Source: Alphaproteobacteria bacterium (GTDB taxonomy: Bacteria; Pseudomonadota; Alphaproteobacteria; DSM-16000; Inquilinaceae). Taken from it: a DNA stretch of 64,000 bases. Within the stretch, counting starts at the first letter, position 1; every line of letters begins with the position of its first letter. The stretch lies in the NCBI GenBank assembly GCA_028284045.1, contig JANQSN010000019.1:1-64000 (forward strand), in the 5' to 3' direction. The translations under genes were made by a program, and so were the position numbers. The notes beneath the pieces were generated by a model. That model did no database searches. It worked only from the letters and a program-made list of their open reading frames with translations, and was not told the DNA's origin. Positions 16,489-24,679 of this stretch are shown here, in pieces.

Positions 16489-17742
16489 ATGCCCTCGGTC
16501 TACCAGCTCAAGCGCGGCGGCAAGCCGGCCCGGCGTAAGGACGGCAGCTTCATCTGGTGTGTCGACTATCAGGATGCCAAGGGCGCCCGCGTCACCAAGT
16601 CGACCTTCCACAGCCGGCGCGAGGCGCAGAGCTGGGCGGAGGACACATCCGTCGACGTGAAGCGGGGCCTGCACGTTCCTGACCGCGCCAGCGTGACCAT
16701 CGGCGAAGCGTGCGACTTGTGCCTCGATCAGAAGACGGCGGAGGTCACGAAGCCGGCGCTGCGGGTGTATCGGTCGCGGATCGAGAACCACATTCGACCG
16801 CGCCTCGGTGCGACCAACCTGGCGCGGTTCACGCTGAGCGAAGCCGTGACGTTCCGAACCCAGCTTCGCAGCGAGACGTCCGAAGACACGACGCGCAAGG
16901 TGATGACGACGCTGTCGATGGTCATCAACACGGCGATGGATCACGGCAAGGTCGCGCAGAACGTGGTCACCAGCATGCGGCGGACACGATCCGGCAAAGG
17001 CCAGGGCGCTCGCACCGTGCGGGCTGTCGATCCGTCGAAGCTGCCCGAGGACCACCATGTTCGGGCCCTGGCGGAAGCCGCTGGCGCCGGCGCGCATTTG
17101 CAGGCGGTGCCAGCCGGTCGGACCTTGACCGACAAGACGCAAGCGAAGCGCCGGCAGCAGGCCCTACGCGATCGAGCGCTGATCGTCGTCCTCGCCTACA
17201 CGGGCCTGCGGATCGGTGAAGCGCGCGCGCTCGCCTGGACGGGCGGTGTGGACCTGGACGGCCGCCGCCTGCACGTGAACCGCGCGGCCGATGAGTTCGG
17301 CGAGATCGGCGCGCCCAAGGCCGGCAGCTTGCGCAGCATTGAGATCACCGACGATGCCGTCGCGGCGCTAAAGGAGTGGAAACTGGCACAGCCGAAGGAC
17401 CAGATCGGCAAGGGCCTCGTGTTCCCGAACGGCGACGGCAACGTCGAGATCTACGCCAACCTCTACAATCGCCTGCTGGTGCCCTTGGCGGTCGCTTCTG
17501 AGCTGGTCGATCATATGCAGTCGAGTGACGAGAAAAACGCATCGGCGAAGCCGCGGTTCAGCTTCCACGACTTCCGACACTACTACGCCTCGAAGCTGAT
17601 CCGGGCGGGGCTGAGTGTGGCTGAGGTGCAGTACCGACTCGGCCACCAACGCGCTTCGATGACCCTCGACGTCTACACGCACCTGTTCGCCGAACAGCGC
17701 CACGACCACGCGCGCATCAACGACGTCTTCCGATCACCCTGA
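16489..17742 (+). CDS. Tyrosine integrase
   Basis: 417 residues. The N-terminus (QLKRGGKPARRKDGSFIWCV) is the arm-binding strand domain, followed by a SAM-like core-binding domain and the catalytic domain with Arg241 (TGLRIGEA), His360 and Arg363 (HDFRHYY), His386 (LGHQRAS) and nucleophile Tyr396 (VYTHLF). All key residues are present. ATG at 16489 is preferred because an upstream in-frame start at 16399 adds unrelated residues. It ends 74 bases before attR and would act on the tRNA-Gly core. Confidence 0.95.
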   Translation: MPSVYQLKRGGKPARRKDGSFIWCVDYQDAKGARVTKSTFHSRREAQSWAEDTSVDVKRGLHVPDRASVTIGEACDLCLDQKTAEVTKPALRVYRSRIENHIRPRLGATNLARFTLSEAVTFRTQLRSETSEDTTRKVMTTLSMVINTAMDHGKVAQNVVTSMRRTRSGKGQGARTVRAVDPSKLPEDHHVRALAEAAGAGAHLQAVPAGRTLTDKTQAKRRQQALRDRALIVVLAYTGLRIGEARALAWTGGVDLDGRRLHVNRAADEFGEIGAPKAGSLRSIEITDDAVAALKEWKLAQPKDQIGKGLVFPNGDGNVEIYANLYNRLLVPLAVASELVDHMQSSDEKNASAKPRFSFHDFRHYYASKLIRAGLSVAEVQYRLGHQRASMTLDVYTHLFAEQRHDHARINDVFRSP

Positions 17743-17748
17743 GGGTTT

Positions 17749-17765
17749 CCAGAATTTCCCCAGAA
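17749..17765. promoter_or_regulatory. Possible integrase arm-type sites, attR side
   Basis: CCAGAA at 17749-17754 and at 17760-17765, spaced 11 bp, between the integrase stop and the attR core. They mirror the CCAGAA copies near attL. Confidence 0.35.
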
Positions 17766-17816
17766 AAGGGCACTCAAAACCGTCGAAAATGGCTCATTTC
17801 AGCCATTCTCGGATAC

Positions 17817-17864
17817 CTTCCCAAGCTACGTGTCGAGGGTTCGATTCCCTTCACCCGCTCCATT
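17817..17864. repeat. attR core (48-bp direct repeat)
   Basis: Exact copy of 54-101. It carries only the 3' portion of tRNA-Gly from the anticodon stem on, so it is not a second tRNA gene. Host DNA resumes at 17865. Confidence 0.95.
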
Positions 17865-18051
17865 TACGTGCATTTCTCTTCCTCCTACAATCATTTTGCG
17901 GGACTCTCAGAGAACACCGCCAGCTCTGCGTCTGCAGCTTATCGGGCGACGGCGCATCCGAAATATATGGTCATGCAGATATCTGCCTTGACGTATATCT
18001 CGGCTGCGAGCAAGCATATGCCCTGATAGATATCTGGGAAGGCATATACTG

Positions 18052-19227
18052 ATGTGCCTACAGCTGTTCTACGGCAACGCCGTCAGCGGTGCCCAGCGGT
18101 TTGCCCGCCCCGACCTGGAAAGGCGTTTGCTGCGCATCCTGGAAACCAGCGTCGGCATCAAGATGTTTGGCTTGCGCCGCATCGGGAAATCGACGCTGCG
18201 CCGGCTCGCCACCGAGCATTTCGACAAGACCGGGCGGCCCTACATCTTCGTGGATGGCCAGGGCCTCACCTCGCTCGGCGACCTTATGGGCAAGCTGGCC
18301 ACCGGCTTGCCGGGAGATACTGGGCTGGTACGCCGGGCGCTCGGCTACCTCACGGCCGGCCCGGCCCGGACGGCGCTGGAAGCCCTGGCGGCTGGCACAC
18401 CGCACGAAGACATCGTGCTCACCGCCTACTGGCGGCTGGTGTCCGACGCCATCAAGCGCGCGCTGGCGAGCGATGCGGCGAAGCCCGTGCTGGTCATCGA
18501 CGAGTTCTCCCACCTGATCGACAATATGGCGCGGCACCCCGACCCCGTCCGGGCGGGCGACGCGGACAGGCTGCTGGCCTCTATGCGCGAATGGCGCGAC
18601 CAGGGCATGACCATGCTGCTAACCGGATCGATCGGGTTCAACGGCTTGGCGCGCCGATCCGGACTCAATGCGGAGCACCTGAACGACCTTCAACCCTTCT
18701 CGGTGCCCGAGTTGACCGAGGGGGAGGCGCGCGCGTTCATCCGCAGGGCCACTGAAACGCCGTCGCAAGGGCAATGGACCGACGACCATACCGACGCGTT
18801 CCTCGCCCAATCGGGGGTCCTCTATCCCAGTTTCCTGGTACGCGGGCTGCTTGAACTGGATATCGAAGATCCGGTTGCGCCCCAGGACTTCGGCGCCATC
18901 TTCGCCGAAAAGGTCCGCCCCCATCTGCACGACGACTTCTACCGGCAGTTCAACCGCCGCTTCCACAGCTACCGCGATCTGCCCAACGGCGAGCAGCAGG
19001 AGTTGATCCTGCCGGCGCTGAAGGCGGTCATGGAGGCCCCGTCACCCTGTCCGCAGGATGGCGTCGCCTGCCCGCCGCCGTTCACAAGGGTCGACCTCGC
19101 CTTCGCCTTCGAGATGCTGGCGGAGGACGGGTTCATCCATGTCACCGAGACCGCCGACGGCGCCCGGCTGTGGCGGCCGGCCTCCCGCCTCGCCCGCCTG
19201 TGGTGGATCCGCGCCGGACTGACATGA
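18052..19227 (+). CDS. STAND-like P-loop ATPase, first of a coupled pair
   Basis: 391 residues. Walker A is GLRRIGKST at 40-48, Walker B VLVIDE at 146-151, and a sensor strand MTMLLTGSIGF lies near 186-196. This is the layout of archaeal-type and STAND ATPases, where GxRRxGKT is common. The C-terminal ~60 residues look like a winged helix (VDLAFAFEMLAEDGFIHV). GGAAGG lies nine bases before ATG 18052. The stop overlaps the next ATPase start (ATGA). It begins 187 bases outside attR. A regulatory or defence role is inferred from the pairing and location. Confidence 0.75.
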   Translation: MCLQLFYGNAVSGAQRFARPDLERRLLRILETSVGIKMFGLRRIGKSTLRRLATEHFDKTGRPYIFVDGQGLTSLGDLMGKLATGLPGDTGLVRRALGYLTAGPARTALEALAAGTPHEDIVLTAYWRLVSDAIKRALASDAAKPVLVIDEFSHLIDNMARHPDPVRAGDADRLLASMREWRDQGMTMLLTGSIGFNGLARRSGLNAEHLNDLQPFSVPELTEGEARAFIRRATETPSQGQWTDDHTDAFLAQSGVLYPSFLVRGLLELDIEDPVAPQDFGAIFAEKVRPHLHDDFYRQFNRRFHSYRDLPNGEQQELILPALKAVMEAPSPCPQDGVACPPPFTRVDLAFAFEMLAEDGFIHVTETADGARLWRPASRLARLWWIRAGLT

Positions 19228-22226
19228 CCGACTACCCCACGAACCCCATCGTCCGCACCTTCATGACGCACACCATGGGGAATGTGGACATCTGCGCCCT
19301 GTCCACCGGGCGGGATGAAGAGTTTCGGCGCATCCGGGCGGCCATCGACCGGTCGGCGACGGCGGCGCCGGCGACGTTGCAGCATGTCGTGCTCTACGGC
19401 TCGCGCGGCTTCGGCAAGTCCTTCATGACGCGGCGCGTGCAGATCGCGCTGGCCGAGCGGGACCCGGCCGCGCCGCCCATCCGCTATCTGCTGATGCCGG
19501 AGGAACAGCACAATCTGGAGCGCAGCCCGCATGCCTTCCTCGACTCCATCGCGCTTAGGCTGGAGACCCTGCAGAGCGACGGCGACGAAGGCTATGAAGC
19601 CGCGCTGTTCCAATGGCCGAACCCCGCGGAGGACGCGCGGCGCTGGGACGCGGCAGTCGCGCGCCTCGACGCCGCGGCGGCGGCCGCCCTGCCCGACGGG
19701 CGCGGTCTGGTGGTGGCGGTGGTGGAGAACCTGGACCTCCTCCTGGCCACCCTGTTCAAACCGGCAGAGGCGGAACAGCGTCTCCGGGCCTGGCTCGACC
19801 GACCCAACAACCGGATCATGCTGTTCGGCACCGCCACCGGCACGGTCGACATCGACTACGATCGCCCCCTCTTCCACGCCTTCGAGGCGGTGCGCCTGCC
19901 ACCCTGGACGGCCGACGACTGCCTGACCTATTTCGCGCGCGTGCGCCGCCTGGAAGACCGATCGCCGCTGAGCGCAGCACAGGCGGCCAAGGCCCGTGCG
20001 GTGGCAGAGTTCATCGGCGGCACGCCCCGGCTGGCGCAACTGCTGGCCGGGGTGCTGGACACGCAGGACGCGCTAACGGTGGCGGAAACCATGTCGGCGC
20101 TGGCCGACAAGCTGGCCGAGTACTACCGCCGCCGCATCGAGGACCTGCCGCCGCTGGCCCGCGGCCTGCTGGACGCCCTGATCCGCGGGGGTGAACCCGC
20201 CTCCCAGACCGAGTTGGCGGCCCGCGTCGGCGCCGCGGGGCAGTCCGACATCGCCCGCGTCATGGCCGATCTGCAACGCGCCGACATCGTGCGCGGCCGC
20301 CCCGCCCCCGACAGCCGGGAGCATCTCTACAGCGCCACCGACCGGATGTTCGTCCACTACTACCGCCTGCGCCAGGGCAGCCGGGCGGCGCTGGCGACAC
20401 CGCTGACGACCATCCTGGACTTCCTGCGCAGCTTCTATTCCCGCGACGAACAGCGCGCCCAGGCCCTCGGCCATCTCACGGCCGGCCGCCCCGCGGAAGC
20501 CGCCGTGTTCAGCCGGCTAGCCCAAGAGGGTGAGACGCCGCGGGGCGATTTTCCTCTATGGTCAGCACAATATCTGCGGGAGATGGTGGCGGAACTGCCG
20601 ACCGCGCTGTCCGCCGACGTGTCGGCGATCCTGCAGCATCTGGACGAAGCACCGGAAACGCTGCACGAGCGGTGCCGCATGGCCGCCTCTGCCAGCCCAG
20701 CCGATCTTGCCGTGGTGGCCTTGGTGAGAGCCCAGGCGCTGCACCGGATGGGGCTCGACTCGGCCGCGCGGCAGACGCTCCTCGACGCCGCACCCATGGT
20801 CGCAGATGACCATGCGGCAAGGACGATCGTTGCTTGCGGGACAGTGCACTTCCTCTCCGCTGTGGATTGGGAAAGCGCCGCCGGCGCCGCTAAGGTGGAA
20901 ATGCTGCAATCGGTGCCACCGGGCGCGATGCCGCCACGCCTCGCAGCCAGTCGGCTACGGCTGCTCGCATGGTCGGCGTTGGTCCAGAACGCACCCGGTG
21001 ACGCACTGCATGCCCTGGACCAAGCCGCCAACCTCGCGGCAGAAATCGGTGATAAATGGCAGCAGGCTGCGGCGATGGGCCAGAAGACCTTCGCCCTCAA
21101 TGAGCTGCGACGTCATGACGAGGCGCTGAACGCCGCGGACCAAGCCGCCAATCTAGCCGCCGAAGCCGGCGATACGAGGGGACAAGCGGAGGCAATGGGC
21201 TACAAGGCCTCCATCCTCAATGGGCTTCGGCGCTACGACGAGACGCTGAACGCCGCGGATCAGGCTGCCGACCTCGCCGCAAAGATCGGCGATACGCACA
21301 CGCAAGCCCTGGCGATGCGTCGCAAGGCCTTTGCCTTGTATGGCCTGAACAGGCACGACGATGTATTGGACGTAGCCGAAAAGGCTGTCGCGTTTTCCGC
21401 GGCGGCGAACGACGAGGGCGAGCAGGCTGAGGGGCTCCGCCGATTGGCCCTCAGCCTGAGAGAGCTGGGCCGCCTTGAGGAGGCCTGGCAGCACATCGCG
21501 GAATGCATCGACCTTGCACGCCGCGACGGCGAGCTGTGGGTCCTGTCTCGAGCCATTGCTCACGCCGTCGAACTAGCCACCCGTTTGCCGCGCCGCTGCG
21601 TCACGGCACTGTTCGCCGAGTGGCTTGCCCTTGGCCAGAACCCTGACGGTGCGGCGGACATCATCGACGCGCAAAGCCAGCTTGGCGACCTTTTCCTCGC
21701 AGCCGCCCGGGCGCGCGTCTTCCAGGACCTGGACCGGCTGCTGGCCGACCACGACACCTCTCTGGTCGAAGGCGGCGTGCCGTTTTGGCTCTTAGACCGG
21801 CATGGCGCATGTCTGGCCGACATCGCGGTGGCGGAGGGTCGGGCTGCGGCGTACGAGGCCATCACCGGCCTGCTGCCCCGCATTGCCGCCCTCCAGCGGC
21901 GGCTGCCACCCGAGCGGCGCGATCCGGCCTGGCTGGTGGACCTGATGACCGGCTTCGCCGCCGCCTGCCGGGATCCAGGCTTGTTGCGCGACGTGGCGGA
22001 TCTGCTGAGCGATGATCTGGTCGGCGACGTCGCGCCGCCAGTCGGGGACACGGCAGCGCTTTTGCGCCTGCTGGCTGCGGTGGATGAGGCGGATGTGGCG
22101 GAAACCGTGCTGGCGCGGACTGATCCGGACGCGGCGACACTGGTGCGCCGGCTGCGCGACCTGCCCGACCCGGCACCGCCCCCGGCCAAGCGAAAGGTCA
22201 AACGAGCGCGCAAGATGCCCGGCTGA
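19224..22226 (+). CDS. STAND-like ATPase with winged helix and TPR repeats
   Basis: 1000 residues. Walker A GSRGFGKS at 59-66; the Walker B strand GLVVAVVENLD (161-171) has Glu-Asn-Leu-Asp in place of the usual Asp-Glu, so hydrolysis may be weak. A sensor strand NRIMLFGTATGT follows near 196-207. A winged helix spans ~320-390 (ASQTELAARVGAAGQSDIARVMADL). Residues ~590-790 hold TPR units of 40 residues. This is the STAND plan of switch plus sensor repeats. It is coupled to the ATPase before it, so the two probably form one complex. No toxic effector domain is visible. Confidence 0.75.
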   Translation: MTDYPTNPIVRTFMTHTMGNVDICALSTGRDEEFRRIRAAIDRSATAAPATLQHVVLYGSRGFGKSFMTRRVQIALAERDPAAPPIRYLLMPEEQHNLERSPHAFLDSIALRLETLQSDGDEGYEAALFQWPNPAEDARRWDAAVARLDAAAAAALPDGRGLVVAVVENLDLLLATLFKPAEAEQRLRAWLDRPNNRIMLFGTATGTVDIDYDRPLFHAFEAVRLPPWTADDCLTYFARVRRLEDRSPLSAAQAAKARAVAEFIGGTPRLAQLLAGVLDTQDALTVAETMSALADKLAEYYRRRIEDLPPLARGLLDALIRGGEPASQTELAARVGAAGQSDIARVMADLQRADIVRGRPAPDSREHLYSATDRMFVHYYRLRQGSRAALATPLTTILDFLRSFYSRDEQRAQALGHLTAGRPAEAAVFSRLAQEGETPRGDFPLWSAQYLREMVAELPTALSADVSAILQHLDEAPETLHERCRMAASASPADLAVVALVRAQALHRMGLDSAARQTLLDAAPMVADDHAARTIVACGTVHFLSAVDWESAAGAAKVEMLQSVPPGAMPPRLAASRLRLLAWSALVQNAPGDALHALDQAANLAAEIGDKWQQAAAMGQKTFALNELRRHDEALNAADQAANLAAEAGDTRGQAEAMGYKASILNGLRRYDETLNAADQAADLAAKIGDTHTQALAMRRKAFALYGLNRHDDVLDVAEKAVAFSAAANDEGEQAEGLRRLALSLRELGRLEEAWQHIAECIDLARRDGELWVLSRAIAHAVELATRLPRRCVTALFAEWLALGQNPDGAADIIDAQSQLGDLFLAAARARVFQDLDRLLADHDTSLVEGGVPFWLLDRHGACLADIAVAEGRAAAYEAITGLLPRIAALQRRLPPERRDPAWLVDLMTGFAAACRDPGLLRDVADLLSDDLVGDVAPPVGDTAALLRLLAAVDEADVAETVLARTDPDAATLVRRLRDLPDPAPPPAKRKVKRARKMPG
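21011..21370 (+). repeat. Three 120-bp tandem repeats coding for TPR units
   Basis: Units beginning near 21011, 21131 and 21251 share long blocks such as GCGGACCAAGCCGCCAA and CTCAATGGGCT-type stretches, with exact 120-bp period. High DNA-level similarity shows recent duplication within the sensor region. Confidence 0.7.
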
Positions 22227-22273
22227 CCTCTCAGCCTGCGCGTATCGCCATGCCCTGCTACGACGGCACGCGC

Positions 22274-23017
22274 TTACGGCAGCTGGGTGCGCAGAATGTC
22301 GGCTTGCGGGTTCTGGTAGAGGCCCGCCCGGACCTGTTCGGCCGTGGCGCCGGTGCCGTAGTACGCGGCGTTGAACTCTTCGATCTCGCGGATCACCGTG
22401 CCTTCCAGGCCGGCGCCGACATAGAGGCCGTCGGCGTAGGAGAAGGCGTAGATGTCGGCGTTGCGGTCGAGCGCCATGCCCGCCTCGATGCCCGCGCCGA
22501 CATTGGCGAAGGCGGCATTGGCGTCGGCGCCCAGCGTGAAGTCGTCGCTGAGCATGGTGACCACGGCCTCGTCGGTCTGCAGGGTCATCACCACCTGGCT
22601 GACCTGGCCGCCGACCTGCAGGCCGATCGACCCGGCCGCCAGCGACATGAAGGTCGGATAGCCCCATTGGCCGTCCACGCCGCGCAGCAGCAATATGCCG
22701 GTGCCGCCCTCCGCGCCCAAGACGAAGCCGCCGCGCACCAGCTCCGGCACGATCAGCACGCCGCGGGCGTTGGCCAGATAGCTGCGCAGTTGGGGAAACT
22801 CCTCGCTGTCGATCAGCCGCATCAGGGTCAGCCGGCTCTGCTCGATCACCTCTTCCTGACGGGTCAGCGCCTGGGCCGGCAGGCTGGCGGCGAGCGTCAC
22901 CAACAACGCCGTGACGAAGGCGACCAGGCGTCGGCTGATCACCGACGGACGGGGCACCGACGGACGGGCGGCCCCGATCGACGGCATCGGCGACGCGGAC
23001 GATGAGATCGGCGACAT
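22274..23017 (-). CDS. SYLF/Ysc84-domain lipid-binding protein, exported
   Basis: 247 residues. After a polar N-terminus comes a signal peptide (LVAFVTALLVTLAASLPAQA). The mature part is a SYLF domain: ANARGVLIVPELVRGGFVLG, GTGILLLR, then a GSIGLQVGGQ strand and a FSYADGLYVGAGLEG repeat. SYLF proteins bind phosphoinositides or other lipids; in bacteria they are usually envelope proteins of unknown job. ATG at 23017 is chosen over one 60 bases upstream. Convergent with the ATPase pair, 47 bases apart, and transcribed separately. Confidence 0.85.
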   Translation of the reverse strand: MSPISSSASPMPSIGAARPSVPRPSVISRRLVAFVTALLVTLAASLPAQALTRQEEVIEQSRLTLMRLIDSEEFPQLRSYLANARGVLIVPELVRGGFVLGAEGGTGILLLRGVDGQWGYPTFMSLAAGSIGLQVGGQVSQVVMTLQTDEAVVTMLSDDFTLGADANAAFANVGAGIEAGMALDRNADIYAFSYADGLYVGAGLEGTVIREIEEFNAAYYGTGATAEQVRAGLYQNPQADILRTQLP

Positions 23018-23179
23018 GGGTCGACGCTCCTCAAGCTCTGGACGTTGGCGCGCGGCTGACGCCGGCAGAGGACGCAACGCCGCCCGCCAAGGGGCGGTAA
23101 CGACGGCAGAACAACACGTGATCGTATTTCAAGCGAGATACGCGCTGACGTCTACATTAATCCTGAAAACAAGGCAAAA

Positions 23180-23821
23180 TCAGGGCTGAACCGAGGCGTT
23201 CAGGCGGACAACCCGCCACAGCGGCGCCTCGTCGTCGCGGTCGATATAGTCGATTCGCGTGATCGACAGATTGTCGACGGCGAAGCGCAATGCGGTCTCC
23301 GCCGACAGGTCCAACGCCAGCGCCACCGCCGCGCGGATCACGCCGCCATGGGTGACCGCGACCACGTCCTGGCCGAGATGCGCCGCCGACAACCGGTACA
23401 GCACCGGATGCACGCGCGCCATCAGGTCGAGGAAGCTCTCCCCCGCCGGCGGTCGCGCCGTCGCCGGACACAGCCAGAACGGATGGCGGCGTCCCTGCAG
23501 GGCAAAGGCCTCGCCCGGCGTCTTGCCCTGCCAGTCGCCGAAGTCTTGCTCCACCAGCGCCGCTTCGGCCTGCACGTCCAGCGGCCGCCCGGCGGCCTCG
23601 GCGATCGCGTCGGCGGTCTGGCGGGTTCGCTGCAAGGTGCTGACGACCGTCACCGCATCGCTCGGCAGCGCCCCCGCCAACGCTCGGAACGCCGCTGCAT
23701 CGCTGGTATCGGCCAGGCGGTCCGCGCTGCCGTAGATGGTGCCGTCGGGATTCGGCACCGGCGCGTGGCGGACATGCCACCAGCGCGTCGTGCGGTCGGA
23801 ATGGCAGCCGGGCTTCATCAC
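23180..23821 (-). CDS. Histidine phosphatase, probable alpha-ribazole phosphatase
   Basis: 213 residues of the histidine phosphatase superfamily. The catalytic motif reads VRHAPV near 18, with Ala where RHG is more usual, which occurs in this superfamily. The second His lies in THGGVIRA, and VEQDFGDWQG is the substrate-loop motif seen in CobC. It ends the operon-like run with cobS, whose product makes adenosylcobalamin phosphate; the phosphatase would act on alpha-ribazole phosphate or the cobalamin phosphate. Broad phosphatase activity cannot be excluded. Confidence 0.75.
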   Translation of the reverse strand: MMKPGCHSDRTTRWWHVRHAPVPNPDGTIYGSADRLADTSDAAAFRALAGALPSDAVTVVSTLQRTRQTADAIAEAAGRPLDVQAEAALVEQDFGDWQGKTPGEAFALQGRRHPFWLCPATARPPAGESFLDLMARVHPVLYRLSAAHLGQDVVAVTHGGVIRAAVALALDLSAETALRFAVDNLSITRIDYIDRDDEAPLWRVVRLNASVQP

Positions 23822-23857
23822 GGCGGGTGCACTATCCGGTCGGGAATCGGGAGGGTA

Positions 23858-24679
23858 TCAGGCCGGCGCCGGTTGGCCCGACGCCGCGAAAGCCCCGGCC
23901 AGGACCAGCAGCACGGCGATCTCCGCCACCTGCTGGGCCGTCCCGAGGACATCGCCCGTATAGCCGCCGAGCCGCCGCGCGGCAAGCCGACCGACCGCCG
24001 TGGCGGCCAACGCCGCCGCCATGGCTGCCGCCACCGCCCAGGGCCAAGCGATCAGCGCGCCCGTCACCGCCAGCGCCAGCCCGCCGGCCAGCACCAGGCG
24101 GGCGCGCGCCGGCCGGCCGACGGCGGCGGCCAGCCCGCTCTCCACGGCGGGGCCAAGCATACCGACCAGCGCCACCATGGCCGCGCGCGACAATGCTCCG
24201 GCCGCCACCAGCGCGATCAGGGCATCGCGCGGGGCGGCGATTTCGGCCACGGCGGCCACCCGCAGCCCGACGCCCAGCACCAGCGCCAAGCCGCCGAACA
24301 CGCCCAGCCGGCTGTCGCGCATGATGGCGAGCCGACGCGCCGGGTCTGTCGCACCGATGCCGTCGGCGAAATCGGCCAGCCCGTCTTCGTGCAGCGCCCG
24401 CGTCAGCCAGACCTGAAAGGCGATAGCCAGCACGGCGCCGGTCAGCGGCGACAGACCCGCCGCCGCAGCCCCCCAGAAGACCGCACCGCCGGCCGCACCG
24501 ATACCGGCCCCGACCAGGGGGAACACGGCGAAGCTACGGGCGACCAGCCCGTCGGCCCCATGGGCAAGGGACGCCACCGGCAGGCGGGTGAGGAAGCCGA
24601 TGGCCGCCGTCAACTCCGCCCACCACCCGGCCGGTCTGCCCGGCCGGCCGCCCTCGCCGTCCGTCTCGCGTTCGGTCAT
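23858..24679 (-). CDS. cobS: Adenosylcobinamide-GDP ribazoletransferase CobS
   Basis: 273 residues, a polytopic inner-membrane enzyme that joins adenosylcobinamide-GDP and alpha-ribazole in the last step of cobalamin synthesis. Signature pieces are GFLTRLPV, HEDGLADFADG with its Asp-rich site, and IMRDSRLGVFGG; the C-terminal part ends with GGYTGDVLGTAQQV. Six or so membrane helices are visible. The ATG at 24679 overlaps the stop of choV (ATGA), odd because the two pathways are unrelated, so it may be co-transcribed with the choline transporter. Confidence 0.95.
   Translation of the reverse strand: MTERETDGEGGRPGRPAGWWAELTAAIGFLTRLPVASLAHGADGLVARSFAVFPLVGAGIGAAGGAVFWGAAAAGLSPLTGAVLAIAFQVWLTRALHEDGLADFADGIGATDPARRLAIMRDSRLGVFGGLALVLGVGLRVAAVAEIAAPRDALIALVAAGALSRAAMVALVGMLGPAVESGLAAAVGRPARARLVLAGGLALAVTGALIAWPWAVAAAMAAALAATAVGRLAARRLGGYTGDVLGTAQQVAEIAVLLVLAGAFAASGQPAPA

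Larger units (their letters stand above)
54..17864. mobile_element. Integrated prophage or capsid-forming satellite in tRNA-Gly
   Basis: A 17.8-kb element bounded by exact 48-bp repeats, with a tyrosine integrase at the right end. It carries terminase, portal, protease/capsid fusion, connector, decoration and tape-measure genes, all on the plus strand, plus regulators and cargo. I find no tail tube, sheath, baseplate, fibre, holin, endolysin or CI-type repressor. The intact att sites and full-length head genes argue against simple decay. Either a tailed prophage has lost most tail genes, or this is a satellite that makes its own capsid and borrows tails. Confidence 0.9.

Noticed and set aside
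17817-17864. Second tRNA-Gly gene
   Set aside because: Only the 3' portion from the anticodon stem is present; the D arm and 5' acceptor strand are missing, so it is the attR copy.
17789-18052. Open frame of 87 codons across attR on the plus strand
   Set aside because: It runs through the tRNA-derived att core and has no domain or good ribosome site; composition reflects promoter DNA of the ATPase pair.
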